Source: Marasmius tenuissimus | Taxonomy: Eukaryota; Basidiomycota; Agaricomycetes; Agaricales; Marasmiaceae | Length of the DNA stretch: 64,000 nt | Reading direction: 5' to 3' | NCBI GenBank assembly: GCA_029532415.1 | Contig: JAQOTA010000016.1 | Location: 62,001-126,000, forward strand | Part shown: in pieces, positions 35,229 through 47,894 of the stretch | How the letters are laid out: every line of letters starts with the position of its first letter | Position numbering within the stretch: the first letter of the stretch is position 1 | Program-made: the position numbers and the translations under genes | The notes under the pieces: generated by a model | The model's input: only the letters and a program-made list of their open reading frames with translations | What the model was told of the DNA's origin: nothing | Databases searched by the model: none

Positions 35229-38200
35229 ATGATACGACCTGAGGAACTCGATATTGACCAAAATACCCCGCTTTCTACGCTCAAGTCAGTTTATAAGGCA
35301 ACTTACGGAAACGATGTGGTCGCCGTGAAGATCTTGTCGCAGGATGCTTCATCCTCGGTGCGTCTGATCAACACATGTCATATCACGGAACACGAGTATA
35401 CTAATCCGTTTGGCACAAAGAACCTGTTTGCTCGCGCAGAGAAATGGAAAGCGATAGACCATCCAAACGTGTTGAAGTTCATTAATGCCTGCAGTGATGA
35501 TGCTGATCCCTTGTTCGTCGTAACGGAATACCACGAACTGGGAAACATAACTAGTTACCTTGACCAACATCCAAACTCTGATCGGCCACAGCTGGTGAGG
35601 GCTCAGTCTCTTCGATTTCTCGGCGAAAATTTGACTCGACCTCTTCAATAGGTCCTCGACGTTGCCTTTGGGATGCAGTATCTTCACTCGGTAGGTGTTG
35701 AAACACCTAATTCAAGTTAGATCCAGTAATTCCAATTCATATCTTCGCAGCGTGGATTCATTCATGGCAGCTTGAAAACGTCGGATATCCTGGTCAACAC
35801 CTCTGGAGAAGCAGTAGTTGCCGACTATTGTATGACAGAAGTCCAATCAAGTAAAAGCAATGATGGGCACCGATATTTCAGTCCCGAAGCGTGGAAGGGG
35901 GTGCGTTTTTGAGCAACTTTCAGTCCGTCTCACACCCGGCTGATATTCTTTCGTCAAGGCGACATCCAAAGCGTCTGATGTTTTCGCGTTTGCGATGTGT
36001 GCACTCGAGGTACGGGTCAATCACTCAGATTGTAAGCAGAGCTCACATATTTCTAGATATTTACATCAATGCCACCGTGGGGCGTCCTTCCTGAAAAACA
36101 CATCGTCCGCATGGTCGTCCATGAAGACGCTCGCCCTGACCGTCCTGACTACGGGCAAGCGCTGAGAGTGGGATTACAAGACCAGATGTGGGATATTATC
36201 GAGGAAGCGTGGCATAAAGAGGCCAGGATGAGACCTACATTTGATATCATCGTGAGACTCTGGCAAGCGGCATGTAGCGGAAATTGTGAGTGGAACGCAT
36301 CATCAAGGTTCTAGCTCTGTTTTGACGATGGAAACATCTCCCAGTGCCACCATCCAAACCAGATGCTCAAGCACCGCAAGCACGAATGCACTCTCCTGCA
36401 ATAAATAACCGTCCCTCAAATAACAGTCCTGAGCCGTTCGACAGCTCTTTCTCTCCTCCGCCGGCGTATTCACCGGGAGACGACCCATCTGCGGCACAGG
36501 AAGCGTACCGAAGTCGCGATGCGAAGGGACAGCTACGTCAAGCAGGGCCCAAAGTAGTCAATGTGGGATCAGAAGTGACCAGCCCCAACTATGGCCTGCC
36601 CACCCCACCGTTGGACCTCACCAAGAACAAGAGGCCTTCAAGCAGCAGTGGATCCTCCAGTCAAGGATATCAACGGGGTCCAAATGTGAGGTCTCCAGTA
36701 CCAGTAAGACAGCAGTCGTTTCACTCGCCCCCGCGTAAGAGGCATTCCTCGTCTTCCTGGGCCATTCTCCGTATTTACGATCGAATTTCTTTTCCAGCGA
36801 GCGCACCTCCTGGCATTCAAACCTTCGACCTACCGCCTTCTCCACCTGTGGTACAAGTAGAGGCATCCTCACCAGGTTTTAGACAGTCCATGCCTCCAGC
36901 TCCCTTATTGGGTCGCAGACCCACTGCACAAGGTCACGCCCCACCGCAGGATTATGAGGAGCGGAGGCTGCCAACCCCAAGTGGATATCGTGAGCAGGAT
37001 GAGGAGGAATACGAAGAACGGGATGAGGTGGGAATGTCGTTGTACGCCTCTTCTCCACCTCCATCTAGAAGAATGATGAGGGAGGATCCCTACGACAGGA
37101 GGGCAAGCCTAATGCCTGCGAACCCTGCACTGGGAAGAAGGACAAGTAGGATGGCCGCTAGCGTCTATTCCACCGACTCGGAGGGAGCAAATAGTAGGGG
37201 AATGATGAGGCAATTTGCGGGGATGAATATGAACGAGGATATGATGTCGTTAAGCGACATTGGGAGTCTCAACGGTGTGTCCACTTCCCAATCTCGATAT
37301 CACTCACTACTTATCTAATGTCTCTTTGTAGGCGGGCCAAGGGTCAATCCAGTACTCACCGTTAGTGCCCTGCAGGCCGAGATCAAAGATGGTCGAAACC
37401 CTGAGGCCATTGATGAGCATCTCCTCAAAATAGATCAGTTGGCATCTCAGAACGAGAAGACGGCGCAGAAATTCATCACAGCTGGGATAATACCTACGCT
37501 GATCCTTCTGCTCAAGCGGCGTGCGGTGGCTTACGATCCTAGCTTGACTACGGTATTGATGACCCTTGGAACTCTTGCGTACGCTGTCGCTCTCTCACAT
37601 CTTGAATTTGCCTAACCAATAACCCATTCCATAGCTGTGACACAGTCAGCGCCAACATCATCTATCGCACGGACACTATCAAGACTCTCATCGAACTCTT
37701 CACCACCGCCGCATCGGACGAGGTCGTGGGATTGTCGCTCTGGATTCTTGCTCGTATGAGCAGAACACCTGAGATTGCCCAAGGAATGATCAAAGCCGGC
37801 CTCGTGAAAGAGCTCATCAATCGAGGTCTGAGAGGAGGGCCTGGAGCTGCCTCACTTTCTGCATGGTGTTTGGGAGCACTTGTCCACACAGACGCCATCG
37901 CAGATGCCTTGGCCGACCAGCATTTTGTTATTCCTGACCTTATTGACCATCTGCGGAACGTCACCAATCTCGGAGCGAATGGTACCCCAGGCGACATTTC
38001 GTCGGGATTGTTCGCCATTGGGAGAATGTCCAGGTCGATTCGTTTGGCGAAAGCATTGGCCAAGGCCGGCTGTGTGGACTTGCTTGCGCACCACTTGAAC
38101 AATTCGTCGGATCCGGAAGTGTTGAATTGGAGTGCTAGGGCGGTTGGGTGCTTGATGAGACCGAACAGTAGTGACATGTCGAAGATCTTGTTGGAGCATG

Positions 38201-38730
38201 GGACAGCTGCTGGCCTTGCACGGATGCCGCGAGTGCTACCTCAAGACGAGGTCGAACCGCTGGCATCGTTTGCATTTGCTATTTCACGGTTCAGTTGCGC
38301 CGAGTGGGGAGGAGGAACTAGGAAAGCGTTGGTAGATGCTGGTGTTGTTGATTCGCTGCTCGCGGCATTGAGGACAGCCGCCGACGAACCGTATCCACAG
38401 GTTCACATCGAGCTCGCCCTGGCTGTCAGCTTTTTGGGAGACGTAGGTGGCTCTGCGATCAGGAAGGAGATTATAAATGCGGGTGGAGTAAAGATTTTGA
38501 AGGAGATTGCGAAAGATGCAGTAAACGGAACCATTGGAGCGGGTAGAGGAGACGAGGTGGCGAAGGCGTGCAACATGGCTGCTACCAGTATTTCCGGGAA
38601 CATTTGGACGAGGAATGCAGCAAGTGCAAAGACGGCGATGAACCATAACTGGAGCGGGGGATGCCCGGAATATCACCCGCCTTGTCCTCTGAAGTTCCAG
38701 CTCCCGTTCGACCCGATGGCAGCAGAGTAG
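35229..38730 (+). CDS. Pseudokinase domain fused to ARM-repeat domain
   Basis: Multi-exon; exon 1 is 35229-35357. The N-terminal third is a protein-kinase fold: VYKATYGNDVVAVKIL with the usual Lys, HPNVLKFINACSD, LFVVTEYHELGN, MQYLHSRGFIHGSLKTSDILV, VADYCMT, YFSPEAW, MPPWG and ARMRPTFD. The catalytic HRD is HGS and the DFG is ADY, so it should not transfer phosphate. A Ser/Pro-rich linker (about 36340-37270) follows, then Armadillo-like repeats (37335-38700): AEIKDGRNPEAIDEHLLKIDQLASQ, TAGIIPTLILLLKRR, AGLVKELINRGL, VGLSLWILARMS and more. The splice from GN at 36284 to LPPSKPD joins kinase and linker in frame. Possibly two genes wrongly merged, but no stop or promoter separates them. Likely a scaffold. 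Confidence 0.72.
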
Positions 38731-39358
38731 TTTTGGGCGGACTCTTTTCTCTATTCGGTCAATCTTTTTCATGATTATATCTTCGATGTTCACGGGATAT
38801 CTGTTTCGATCTGGTTCTTAGATAAATTATCTGCAGCAGTCTATATATTCGTTCTATATTAGCATGGACTTTCCTCTAATGAGATCTCTTTCTGGAAATG
38901 GACGAGTGTCTACTTATTTCGCGGAGGAGTCAATTTCAAAGATCGAGTGTCAGTGAGGGATGACGAGGGCGGATAAAAAGGTCTGCTTTGACCTCGGGGC
39001 CCGGCCACTGTATTGCCAATTTCCAATATCTCCCAGACGGGCCAACAAGACATTCAACTTGACCAATGTTCTCATCCCTCGACGTTGTACAAACCGGCAT
39101 CAAAGTTCATCAAAGGTTCATGGGGGCCCAGGGGTATAGATTAATGGTGGTGATGGTGGTGGCAGACAGACGGCAGGAACGATACACATTTGGAAAAATT
39201 GAACGCCGATAACGCGCTGACACGAAGGTGTCACCTTCATCAACTTGTGGACCTGACCTGACACCAAGCACACCTTCCTTTCTTACTACCATCACCATTT
39301 GCGTGCTTGCCCGTCGCCTCTTTCAGTAGAAGGCGACACATCGGACACTCCATTCACG
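38731..39358. other. Intergenic region
   Basis: 3' flank of the pseudokinase-ARM gene and upstream region of the mannosyltransferase. It includes a short GGT-rich microsatellite (GGTGGTGATGGTGGTGGCAG near 39145). No exon seen. Confidence 0.4.
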
Positions 39359-41270
39359 ATGATGAAAAGGAGTTTCAAGGATAGAAGTTACCCAACTCAG
39401 GTCCAGAGCAAAGCTCTCGCCAGCTGGATCAAACGTATACCTACCCCAACAGCTATACTAATAGGTGTGGTGATTGGTCTGTGCTTGTCAAGGCTACTGG
39501 GAGGATGGAGTAATGTGAGTAATTTATACAGTTCTCAGATTTTCGCTGCTCTTGTATCCGTACTCTGTAATTACCGGGATTACTGGAGGGCCTCACTGTT
39601 TATTCTACCGCGTTTCTTACCAGACTGCTAACGAATTCGATTGAACTTTAGTCTTCTCCAGCGACTCAATGGCGGTCATCTCACACACCCTCGTCTTCGT
39701 CTCACCGTCAACAAACCCGTCATCCTATCCAAGTTCCCTCAGTCGAGCAACGGCTTCGCGTCCTGGAACTCTTGACAACTCTAACACCTCATTACACTCG
39801 TGAATGTGGGGCAAAAGTGCAGCCGCTGTATGCTCAACAAGCCAGCGAACGATATAGTACCTTGGTTGGACACAACCCCCCTGGTCTGGACGACGGTTGG
39901 GGCAGTTGGATCCAAAAATTCGCTGCTTTGGATGAAGAGCCTGCTACTCGGAAGCGTGATATGAAAAGTGGTAGACGAGGAGGCGACGTGGCTAGACCAC
40001 CTCACAAGTACTTCTTTGCCATCAACTTGTACAATTCCTTCGACATCCTTCCCGACCTCTTCGCCACGCTCTTTCGCGTTTCTGCAATCCTCGGATACCC
40101 CAACATCTTTGTATCGATATACGAGAATGGCTCGACCGACCAGACGAAGGCCTTGTTGCGAATCTTTTCCAGCCTCACGACTGCGGTTGGTCTACGGTTC
40201 ACGATCAGGACTAGTATGCGAACAAGAGGAGCGTTCAACCATCGTATAGAGTACTTGGCCGAAGTCCGGAATGCAGCCTTCCTCCCTTTACACGAATTAA
40301 GGGATGCAGATGGAGAGACTTTTGATTCGATCGTATTCATGAACGACGTTCTCCCGTGTGTGGATGACTTGCTTGAGCTGATATACCAGAGTCGGTGAGT
40401 GATTCCGATGGGCTCGCATGTTACCTGGCTGACCCTTTTCGCAGTCTTAATAACGCCGGTATAACATGCGCTGCGGACTACATGTATCACTCGGAGATTC
40501 AGTCACCTGTCTTTTACGACAACTGGGTCGCTCGGGATATTAATGGAACTGCACTTGAGAATGCTCCATTCGAAAGGGTTTTCAGTCATTCGACGAGTCG
40601 AGAAAGGTGGATGGCACATTTACCGATCCAAGTTCAGTCGTGTTGGAACGGTATCGCTGTTCTCGACCCAGAACCCTTCTACCTCACGTCGAGGGTGAAG
40701 TTCCGGATGGCCAAAATTACCGACGGGGAATGCAGTGCTAGCGAGTGTAGCTTGATATGCAACGATTATTGGGAGGCTGGATATGGGAGAATCATGATGG
40801 TTCCAAGAGTGAAGTTGGCTTATGACTCGGTCCGTTCTCTGCTCCTTCGTCTGTTGCGTTTGGGCTGACGGGAATTTTGCAGAGGGTTTATGAGATCATT
40901 CATCCCGCACGACGGAATCTAACCTCGATTAGAGGTTACGTTCGCTTGGGAGGTCTTCCGGACAATCCACGCACGGACCCTCAGGATAGGGCCTGGTTTG
41001 GGCCTCACGATCGGCTGTTCACGGAGGAAGAAAGTGAACCGATTGAATTCTCACCGGGTCCTAGTCACGGTGAGTTTGTTGAGATCGTATCGAAAGTGGT
41101 ATCGGCGTTGATCCCATTCTTTCCCGTCTGTAGTATGGTGCTGGGGCTGGGACGGTGCGGGAGACCTAGACGGACCTGACGTGGATCCAATATGGGAGGA
41201 AATGTCCAACAAAAGTAGAGTACCAAGCTCAATCAAGATCAGGCACGACCGAGGACTCGAGGAGCTGTGA
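39359..41270 (+). CDS. CAP59/CMT1-type mannosyltransferase (GT69)
   Basis: Exons 39359-39514, 39652-40394, 40445-40829, 40883-41069 and 41134-41270 give 535 residues; all phases close. It is a type II membrane protein: a short basic N-terminus (MMKRSFKDR), then a helix AILIGVVIGLCLSRLL near residues 34-50. The catalytic part shows KYFFAINLYNSFDILPDLF, VSIYENGSTDQTKALL, YLAEVRNAAFLPL, DSIVFMNDVLPCVDDLLEL, CAADYMYHSEIQSPVFYDNWVARD, QVQSCWNGIAVLDPEPF and SECSLICNDYW. These are typical of the Cryptococcus Cap59 and Cmt1 alpha-1,3-mannosyltransferase family, which acts in the Golgi using GDP-mannose. In mushrooms it probably decorates glycolipids or wall/capsule-like glycans; the exact acceptor is not known. 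Confidence 0.9.
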
Positions 41271-43447
41271 GGATTGGAAGTCAAAATATAGAGAACCGGT
41301 GCGCTTAGGCAAGGAAGAATACTTCGTTCCTCTTGACCTGGGAGCCACACTGTGCGGGCTTGGACGTCTTTCGCCTCTACAAGATGTCCCGATAATTGCG
41401 ACCATGACTTGCGTCATACATCTCTATACCTCTTACCTCTACCCTCCCTCGGAGGCGGGTTGATCAATGGAACGGTGTCGACGAGGTAGATGCCGACGGA
41501 TAAACGGTGGCTATGGTACTGCTATGGTGTATGGGGATGGTGTTTATGGACTTATCTGGTTGCTTGGCTTGCTTTCGTTTCTTCTTTGATTTCATCGGCA
41601 TCTTTGCTTGTTTTCTTATTTTATGTTTTGTTAGAGGATTTATACTCGTAAACTCGGTTCTTTTCCACCTACCGACTCGCATTGAATTCGCACCTGTCTT
41701 TCATCGCATCACTTCATACCTTATGCATATGTAGGTGTCAGACTATCGGACACGTAATGTATGTTGTGCTTCCAGTACCCACTGGTCAGAATCGTTTATG
41801 GGTCATGACTCGTCTGCGCCGTCTTTCTCTAAGTTCTGGCGTGGAAGCATGGACAGACGACATACTCAGACTGGGACTGACTGGAATGATGCTCTGCCGC
41901 ACCCAGCAGCCTCCGGCAGGCTGTTCGCGCGCCTTGGCCTACTCGTGAAGGTGGCGCCGTGGGAATGCCGTCGGTAGCCTGCCTCCAACCACACCCTCGC
42001 AGAACTTGCCCGCTCCTGTGTCAACAAAGCAGCATGAGGGATAGTCGATGGTCAACAAAATTCACCGCATGCTACACCTTCCCTGACTATCTGGGAACGT
42101 ATCTCAGGACGTTGGGAAAGAATACTGTCGACTGGCTATCGATGTCCCCGTCGGGTGTCCCGACTGACAAGCCTTTGGAGGGCTCGTTTTCGCATGCATC
42201 TATTTGGCCCTCGAGTGGCTGGCGACGGTGATTCTCCTTCTTCGCCCAGTTGTGCATCTCTGCGTCCGTCACAATGGACCATATGAAGTCGTGATAACTT
42301 TACTCCCTCCTTCGTCACCGTGTAAGGCCATGGCCCACGCGAACTCGTTGTTCATCCATCCCGTCCCTGATAAACATCTCACGGATATCTCAGGTAGGCC
42401 GATGAACTTGACCTCGGCCCTTGGAAGTCCAAGACCTTCACTATAACGATGTCTCGTCTAACCCTTCCAACCCTCGTCCAATCGGCTCATAAGAGTTCCT
42501 ACAGGTTCCTACAGGTCACTACCCGCCGTAAGTACATACTGTAGCTACGTGTCTCTTGTCCGCTTTTGATGCAAAAAATGCTTAGAAGGACTTTTACATA
42601 TGTATGCATGGCTCCGATTCCCAGATCAGCTCATCATCACCAAGAGTAACTCACAAGACTCAACCTGATCCGTATCACCAAGCTCGTTGGCGTTTTCCTC
42701 TTTGTGAGCATTCCCATTCCAGCCAGAGCTCGAGGCTACCCTTACGCCATCTCTTGAAACAGGTACTCCAGTCGTGAGGTGAACCTCCGTTGCCCCAATC
42801 CTCAATGATACAGGTCAGGTACCGAGGGTGTAGCACGTAGCAAGTGCCGAGCACGGAAGCCGCGTGTACCATTGCCTGGCGTGTCTTGAAATTTTTCCGA
42901 GGTCATGTCATCGTGAAAACTTCGTCGCAGGCCGAATTCCTTCCGTAGCGTAACGCAGCGCTTTCTCGTATCCGTGCCGAATGCGAAGCCTCAAGCGTAA
43001 TAACCTCAGGAAACAGGGACGCGCAGGGACGCGCAGAGCAACCTCCGAGTTCCCATCAACCCTATCTGGTCCTATCCTCATCTTTCCTCGGCATCTGGCT
43101 GGCCAACCTGGTGACCGCCGTCCGTCGTAAGTCGACTGTATCACCACATGAATTGAGCTGGTATGATGTTCCGATCATCGAAAGCACCTGTCCTGCATAC
43201 ATATGGGTCAGTTTTCTCAACGTTTGCCGGTATCTTTCCTCTTTCACCTTCACCTTCATCCTCCACTTTTTCGGCTGGACTTTCATTTTTTCCCCCAGTA
43301 GAGCAGCAGGACTGCCCGATTCGCTTCTTGCCTTTCGTTACATCGTGAGTCCTCATACAGCTGATCTACTCCCTGTTGGTTCTGAAGTCCAGGAAAGCGC
43401 ACGTTCTCTTCTTTATAGCTCTACTCAACTTTTCCCCCTTCGAAAAC
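41271..43447. other. 2.2-kb intergenic region, no gene seen
   Basis: No coding exon is supported. Small repeats are present: two direct copies of GGTTCCTACA near 42493-42513 and two of GGGACGCGCA near 43015-43035. Bases 43225-43300 are strongly pyrimidine-rich, and TTTATAG at about 43412 lies roughly 35 bp before the next ATG. These look like the promoter of the secreted Q-rich gene. Confidence 0.45.
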
Positions 43448-43702
43448 ATGAAGTTCTCCGGCCCACTTTCCCTTGCCTTAGCGATCCTTCCTAGTATAGT
43501 ATCGGTCGCAGCGGCACCTCAGTTCGGTGTTTCCTCAGTAGGAGGACTCGAGGAATTCCACAGCGGACGGCTCCAGCGGCGTCAAACGGCACAGCAGAGG
43601 CAGGATGAGGAACGACAACGTCAGGAGCAGGCGCGGCAGAAGCAGGAGGAGGAAGAGCGCCTACGACAGGCGCAGGAGCGTATACAGCGGGAGCAGGCTC
43701 AG

Positions 43703-43791
<89 letters not shown>

Positions 43792-45125
43792 GCAACAGCA
43801 GCAGCAGCAGCAGCAAGGCCAGAACAATGGTCAGGGTCAGAACAACGGTCAAGGCCAGAATAATGGCGGCAATGGCCAGGGTCAGAACAATGGTGGCAAT
43901 GGTGGCGATCCTCAGCAATCGTTCAGTGAGTCGGAGACTTTCCCAGATATGTATCTCGTACCCATACTGAGTATCAAATAGCCCTCGACCCCAGAGTTAT
44001 CGCACAGAATTTCGCTCAAGACGGTCAGGCTCAGCCGGAACCAGGTAAGCACCCAAACACTCATAACGACAGTGCATAATACACATACATATGAACCCAG
44101 GACAAGTCCGATCTTTGACATCGACGAATAACTTCATCAACTTCTGTGCGCAAACTATTGACAGAATCCCATTGACCAGTCGGTTTCCCTTGCAGCCTAT
44201 GTCTCCTCATTGAATGACGAGCTCCTTTGTAGATGGCCAACAAGTCCAGAGCGGCTCGTGTAATCCGGCGCCAATCGGTCTTATTCCGTCCATCGACAGG
44301 ATGCCGTCCTCCAAGTTCACCAACCCTGCGAACGGTGCAACTATACCTGCCAACCAGAAATTCACGATCAACATGGCCATCAGAAACCTTGTTACTGGTA
44401 ACTTCGTCAACGCACAGCAAAACTACTTTGCGGCTCCTCAGCAGCTGGACGGCTCCGGTACAATCATTGGCCATACTCACGTCGTTGTGGAACGATTGAA
44501 CAGTATGGACCAGACGGAACCCCTCAATCCTAAGGAGTTCGCCTTTTTCAAAGGCTTGAACGAGGCAGCTGTAAATGGCGTCGTTTCGGCTGACGTTGAA
44601 GAAGGCTTGCCTACTGGAGCCTATCGGATGTGCTCTATCAACACTGCGGCGAACCATCAACCTGCTATCGTTCCCGTTGCTCAGCACGGAGCATTGGATG
44701 ATTGCGTTTACGTGAGTTGTTCTGGTCAGCGAGCGTCGTTCATGTTGAAGGCTGACCTTTCCGTTAGTTTGAGGCGACAAATGGCGGTGGAAACAACAAC
44801 GGCAATGGCCAGAACAACGGCCAGAACAACGACCAGAACAACGGCCAGAACAACGGCCAGAACAACGGTCAGAACAACGGTCAAAATAATGGTCAGAACA
44901 ATGGTCAGAACAATGGTCAGAACAACGGTCAATTCGGTGGCGGTCGGTTTGGCGGCAATCGCGTAAGTCTTTTTTCAAGTTTACGCAGTCTGGATTTCCT
45001 GAGTTAACATTCTTGGTCAGTCTGGTGGCGGACGCGGTGGACGTGGACGTGGACGATTCGGCCGTCGAGACGTAAGTATTGTGTCCTTCTCATGATCTCC
45101 GACTGACACAGTCTGTACACAGTAG
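43448..45125 (+). CDS. Secreted poly-Gln/Asn-Gly repeat protein
   Basis: Multi-exon; ends at a TAG (45123-45125) reached through a short last intron. The signal peptide is clear (MKFSGPLSLALAILPSIVSVAAAP). Next come a charged Gln/Glu/Arg-rich segment, a long poly-Gln run and a Gly-Gln-Asn segment. The core domain reads VRSLTSTNNFINFCAQ, GSCNPAPIGLIPSIDRMPSSKF, PANQKFTINMAIRNLVTGNF, GHTHVVVERL, FFKGLN, GVVSADVEEGLPTGAYRMC, NTAANHQP and QHGALDDCVYF. A second tract of GQNN repeats and an Arg/Gly-rich tail (GRGGRGRGRFGRRD) follow. The core is a secreted basidiomycete family often mislabelled 'ribosomal protein S17'; it has no ribosomal features. Function unknown; a wall or extracellular role is likely. 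Four Cys may form disulfides. Confidence 0.82.
43698..43816 (+). repeat. Poly-Gln (CAG/CAA) microsatellite
   Basis: About 40 consecutive Gln codons, mostly alternating CAA and CAG, in frame in the secreted protein. Length is probably variable between strains. The antisense poly-Leu frame here is an artefact. Confidence 0.9.
44790..44940 (+). repeat. GQNN coding repeats (12-bp unit)
   Basis: A 12-bp unit, AACAACGGCCAG and variants (AACAACGGTCAG, AACAATGGTCAG), is repeated about ten times in frame in the same gene. A shorter, related Gly-Gln-Asn block occurs at 43817-43915. Confidence 0.85.
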
Positions 45126-45392
45126 ACGTCTGGCCCCATCACCACACCGCCATAGTTTCTGTAACTTGTTTTTTGTCGTAGCCCTTAATTTCGTTAACTT
45201 GTTACTCTTTTACTTCAAGTTGCGCTCTCTATACCGCCGCCGACTCTTGTCGAGTCCTTTTGAAATTCGACGTTGGTCTTGACAGGAAGGACGTTGACAG
45301 GCCAGAATAGCGTGAAAGTTGGGGATGAAAAGGTAACTTGTCTTCTAGAAGTATAGCTTGCCGGATCTTTATAGGTCTTTATGCGAACACTA

Positions 45393-47689
45393 TCACGACG
45401 CGCCCCCCATCTTTTCAATCTTTTTGTCTCTTCCTCTTGTGGCCCGAGATGATTTGTGACGCTCTTTCCATGCCCGGTCCCGGGCTTCACTATTTCCGCC
45501 TCCACCTCCGCCCCTGCCTCTATCACCGCCGCGCCCTCTGCCCCTGCCCCTGCCACCTCCTCCACGTCCTCCGGTAGAGTTTGACTGATGTGAGATTGAA
45601 GGTCCAGGAGGGGATGAGAGGTGGTTTTGTGGTCGCTCGAATTCGTATTTTTGGATAAGAGCTTGCTTCTTCTTGGGCTGGGGATAAGTTTGATGGTCAG
45701 TAAGAAGGATCACCGGTGTCAAGATACAGAATCTTACATCCCGTTCCAGCATGCTCTTCCACCCCTCGATCTTCTGGTCATCCCACCCTGTACGAATTCT
45801 TAAGTCTTCTCGTCCTTTGCTTCGCTTGGTGGCCATGTCGCGATCGAACAACTGTGGGTTCTGTATGTAGGCTCTTTCTAGAATCATCTCAGGTGTTTGG
45901 GCTTCCTCGCGAGTATCCTCCGCCTCGTCGCCATCCTCACTTCCGCTGCCGTCTTCCTCGCCATCACCAGAGACTTTGATGCTCGCATTTAGGAGACCTT
46001 CAGATTCATCGTCGAATGCTGCGCTCGCGACAGGAGCAGCTGTCTCTTCCTCCCCTTCCGAGTCAGAAAATTCTTCAACGCGCCGGAGGATGTCCGCTTT
46101 GAGGAGAGCGAGCTCTGCGTTGTCTGCGGGGCTGAGGAACGAGGCCGAAGGTGTGTCGCTACGAGTAGCACAGCACAGACATTAATGTGACGTACAGAGC
46201 GTAAGAGAGCGAACGGAGCGTACTTCTTCTGTTTCCCAAAGGTGACTTTCGTGAGATCCATATCCTCGTTCTCAAACACATTTCTGCGGCTCTTCACGTA
46301 TTCCTCAATATCATCGGGAGGCTTCGTCCTTGGGGCAGAATCTTCTGACTCCAGCACCGCCTGACTCGGTGCTGTTCCCTCCAGCAGGGCCCCAATGACC
46401 TTTTCTGAATCACCGTCGTAGCGAGATAGCAAAGCCCTGATGTACGAGGGGGGATGGTCAGGGAGAATGTCGAGAACTCCAGTAATCTTGATATCTATTT
46501 CTGGGTCTTCCGGAGGAAGATCCGATTTCGCCTTCCCCTTAGCATTTGCACTCGATGTGGTCGCTTGGGATGACCGTCCCTTGCCTCGGTTGTCCACTCC
46601 AGGAGGAACGCCACTGGATCGTATGATCAGCTTGAGCGCGCCTGCACCTTTCTCAGAGATTGATGCATCAAACGAGGATAGAGACGGAGAAAGGATATCA
46701 AGCCGTGGATCCTCGGATGTGGAGAGAGATTGTAACGATCCAAGAAGGTTGTATGAGTGTTGGTAATCTGAGAGAAGGGAAGTGTTGAGGAAAGGTGTTC
46801 CCTCGGAAGGTGAGGGCGCCGCGCTGGAGCTGGGGAGCTCGAGTAGTGCGAATGTGACCGAGAAAGCCTTCTCCGTGTCGCCTGAGCTCGTGGAGAGGAG
46901 GGCGGTCATGAGAATGTGGAACGAGTCGATGAGGTCCACTTTTGTCGCGAGGTAAATGTAGTGCCAGTCGTCTGCTGAGCCATTTGGCCGCGATAATGAC
47001 TCCACCGAGAAACCACCATATGATCTAGCAATAGAAGCAAGACCGTGGTCATAGGCTCTGGCCAGAGCCAGGGCGAAGTCACTCGTGGACGAGAGAGTGA
47101 ATAATTTGACTACTTCCGGCGGTGAGGAGTAGAGGAATGACTTGAGAACGTGCGCCGTTTTACGCAAGCCGTATAGTCCCAATCCCGTATGACCAGATGA
47201 AAGGAGGGTGATGAAAGCTGGCACCAGCTGGCTTTTAACCTCTTCCATTGCCGGCGAGCCTTTCTTCAGTGCGGCCTCAAACACCTGTTTAACCTTGTAG
47301 GCGTTGTTGGATGCGTAAACCACTGCTAAATCTACGAGAATCTGGGCTGAAAGACCACCGGCGGGAGCAATCTTCTCTGCCAAAAGTAAAGTCGATTTCC
47401 GGATCGATTGCTCTGCTGGTGTCAGGGATGGTGAAGGTCGCGTGCCGCTCGTATTGGACTGTGCCCAAATGAGATTCTGTAGGGTCTGTGATGCTGCATC
47501 TTGGGCATAGGTGCGGATGAAAGTGACGGCTTCGTCCGACGATTTGGTATTTGGTGACTTGAGATAAGTCTGTAGAGAGGCCGAGACTGTCTGGTAGAGG
47601 GTGGCAAGTCGAGATGGTGTCAAATTTTTGCGTGCCTGCGTCGAAGGATAAGCGAACAAACGGGTGGAGGTTGCAGAGGAAGAGGCCAT
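45393..47689 (-). CDS. CUE3: CUE-domain protein Cue3/ASCC2
   Basis: Three exons; the first starts at 47689 (MASSSATSTRLFAYPS) and ends with FGKQK near 46225, the second begins DTPSASFLSPADNAE, and the last ends at 45393. A long helical N-terminal region precedes a CUE domain at about residues 395-437 (ILPDHPPSYIRALLSRYDGDSEKVIGALLE), which binds ubiquitin. The C-terminus has FSDSEGEEE, DDQKIEGWKSMLERDPKKK, an RGG tract and ARDRAWKERHKSSRATRGRDKK, as in ASCC2. Cue3/ASCC2 binds polyubiquitinated collided ribosomes in the RQT (ASCC) complex with the Slh1/ASCC3 helicase and splits the stalled ribosomes. An in-frame ATG at 47758 would extend the N-terminus by 23 residues. Confidence 0.88.
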
Positions 47690-47894
47690 GGGAATTTCTT
47701 CAATGGTCTGCCGGCTCGAACTTCGGATAACGCCATGTTTATGCATGAACCTTCTCACTATTCAAACATTTCACAGACTTCGAAGGTCAAGAATTCGGAA
47801 TCTACGTTATTACATCCCGAAAGTTATAAAGAGCCTGGCATTCAAATTACTGTTCAAATCTTGAAGGATATCACTACGAAACTCCCTTGACTCT

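Noticed and set aside
43661..43918. Antisense frame of poly-Leu opposite the poly-Gln tract.
   Set aside because: A pure mirror of the CAG/CAA repeat with no start context or homology.
44726..44932. Antisense Val/Leu/Thr-rich frame opposite the GQNN repeats.
   Set aside because: Produced by the 12-bp coding repeat; the sense frame is in a recognised gene.
43448..45125. Annotation as ribosomal protein S17.
   Set aside because: The protein has a signal peptide, disulfide-type Cys and no S17 fold motifs; the name is a propagated error in this family.
46440..46766. Plus-strand open frame opposite the Cue3 gene.
   Set aside because: Antisense shadow of the CUE-domain exon.
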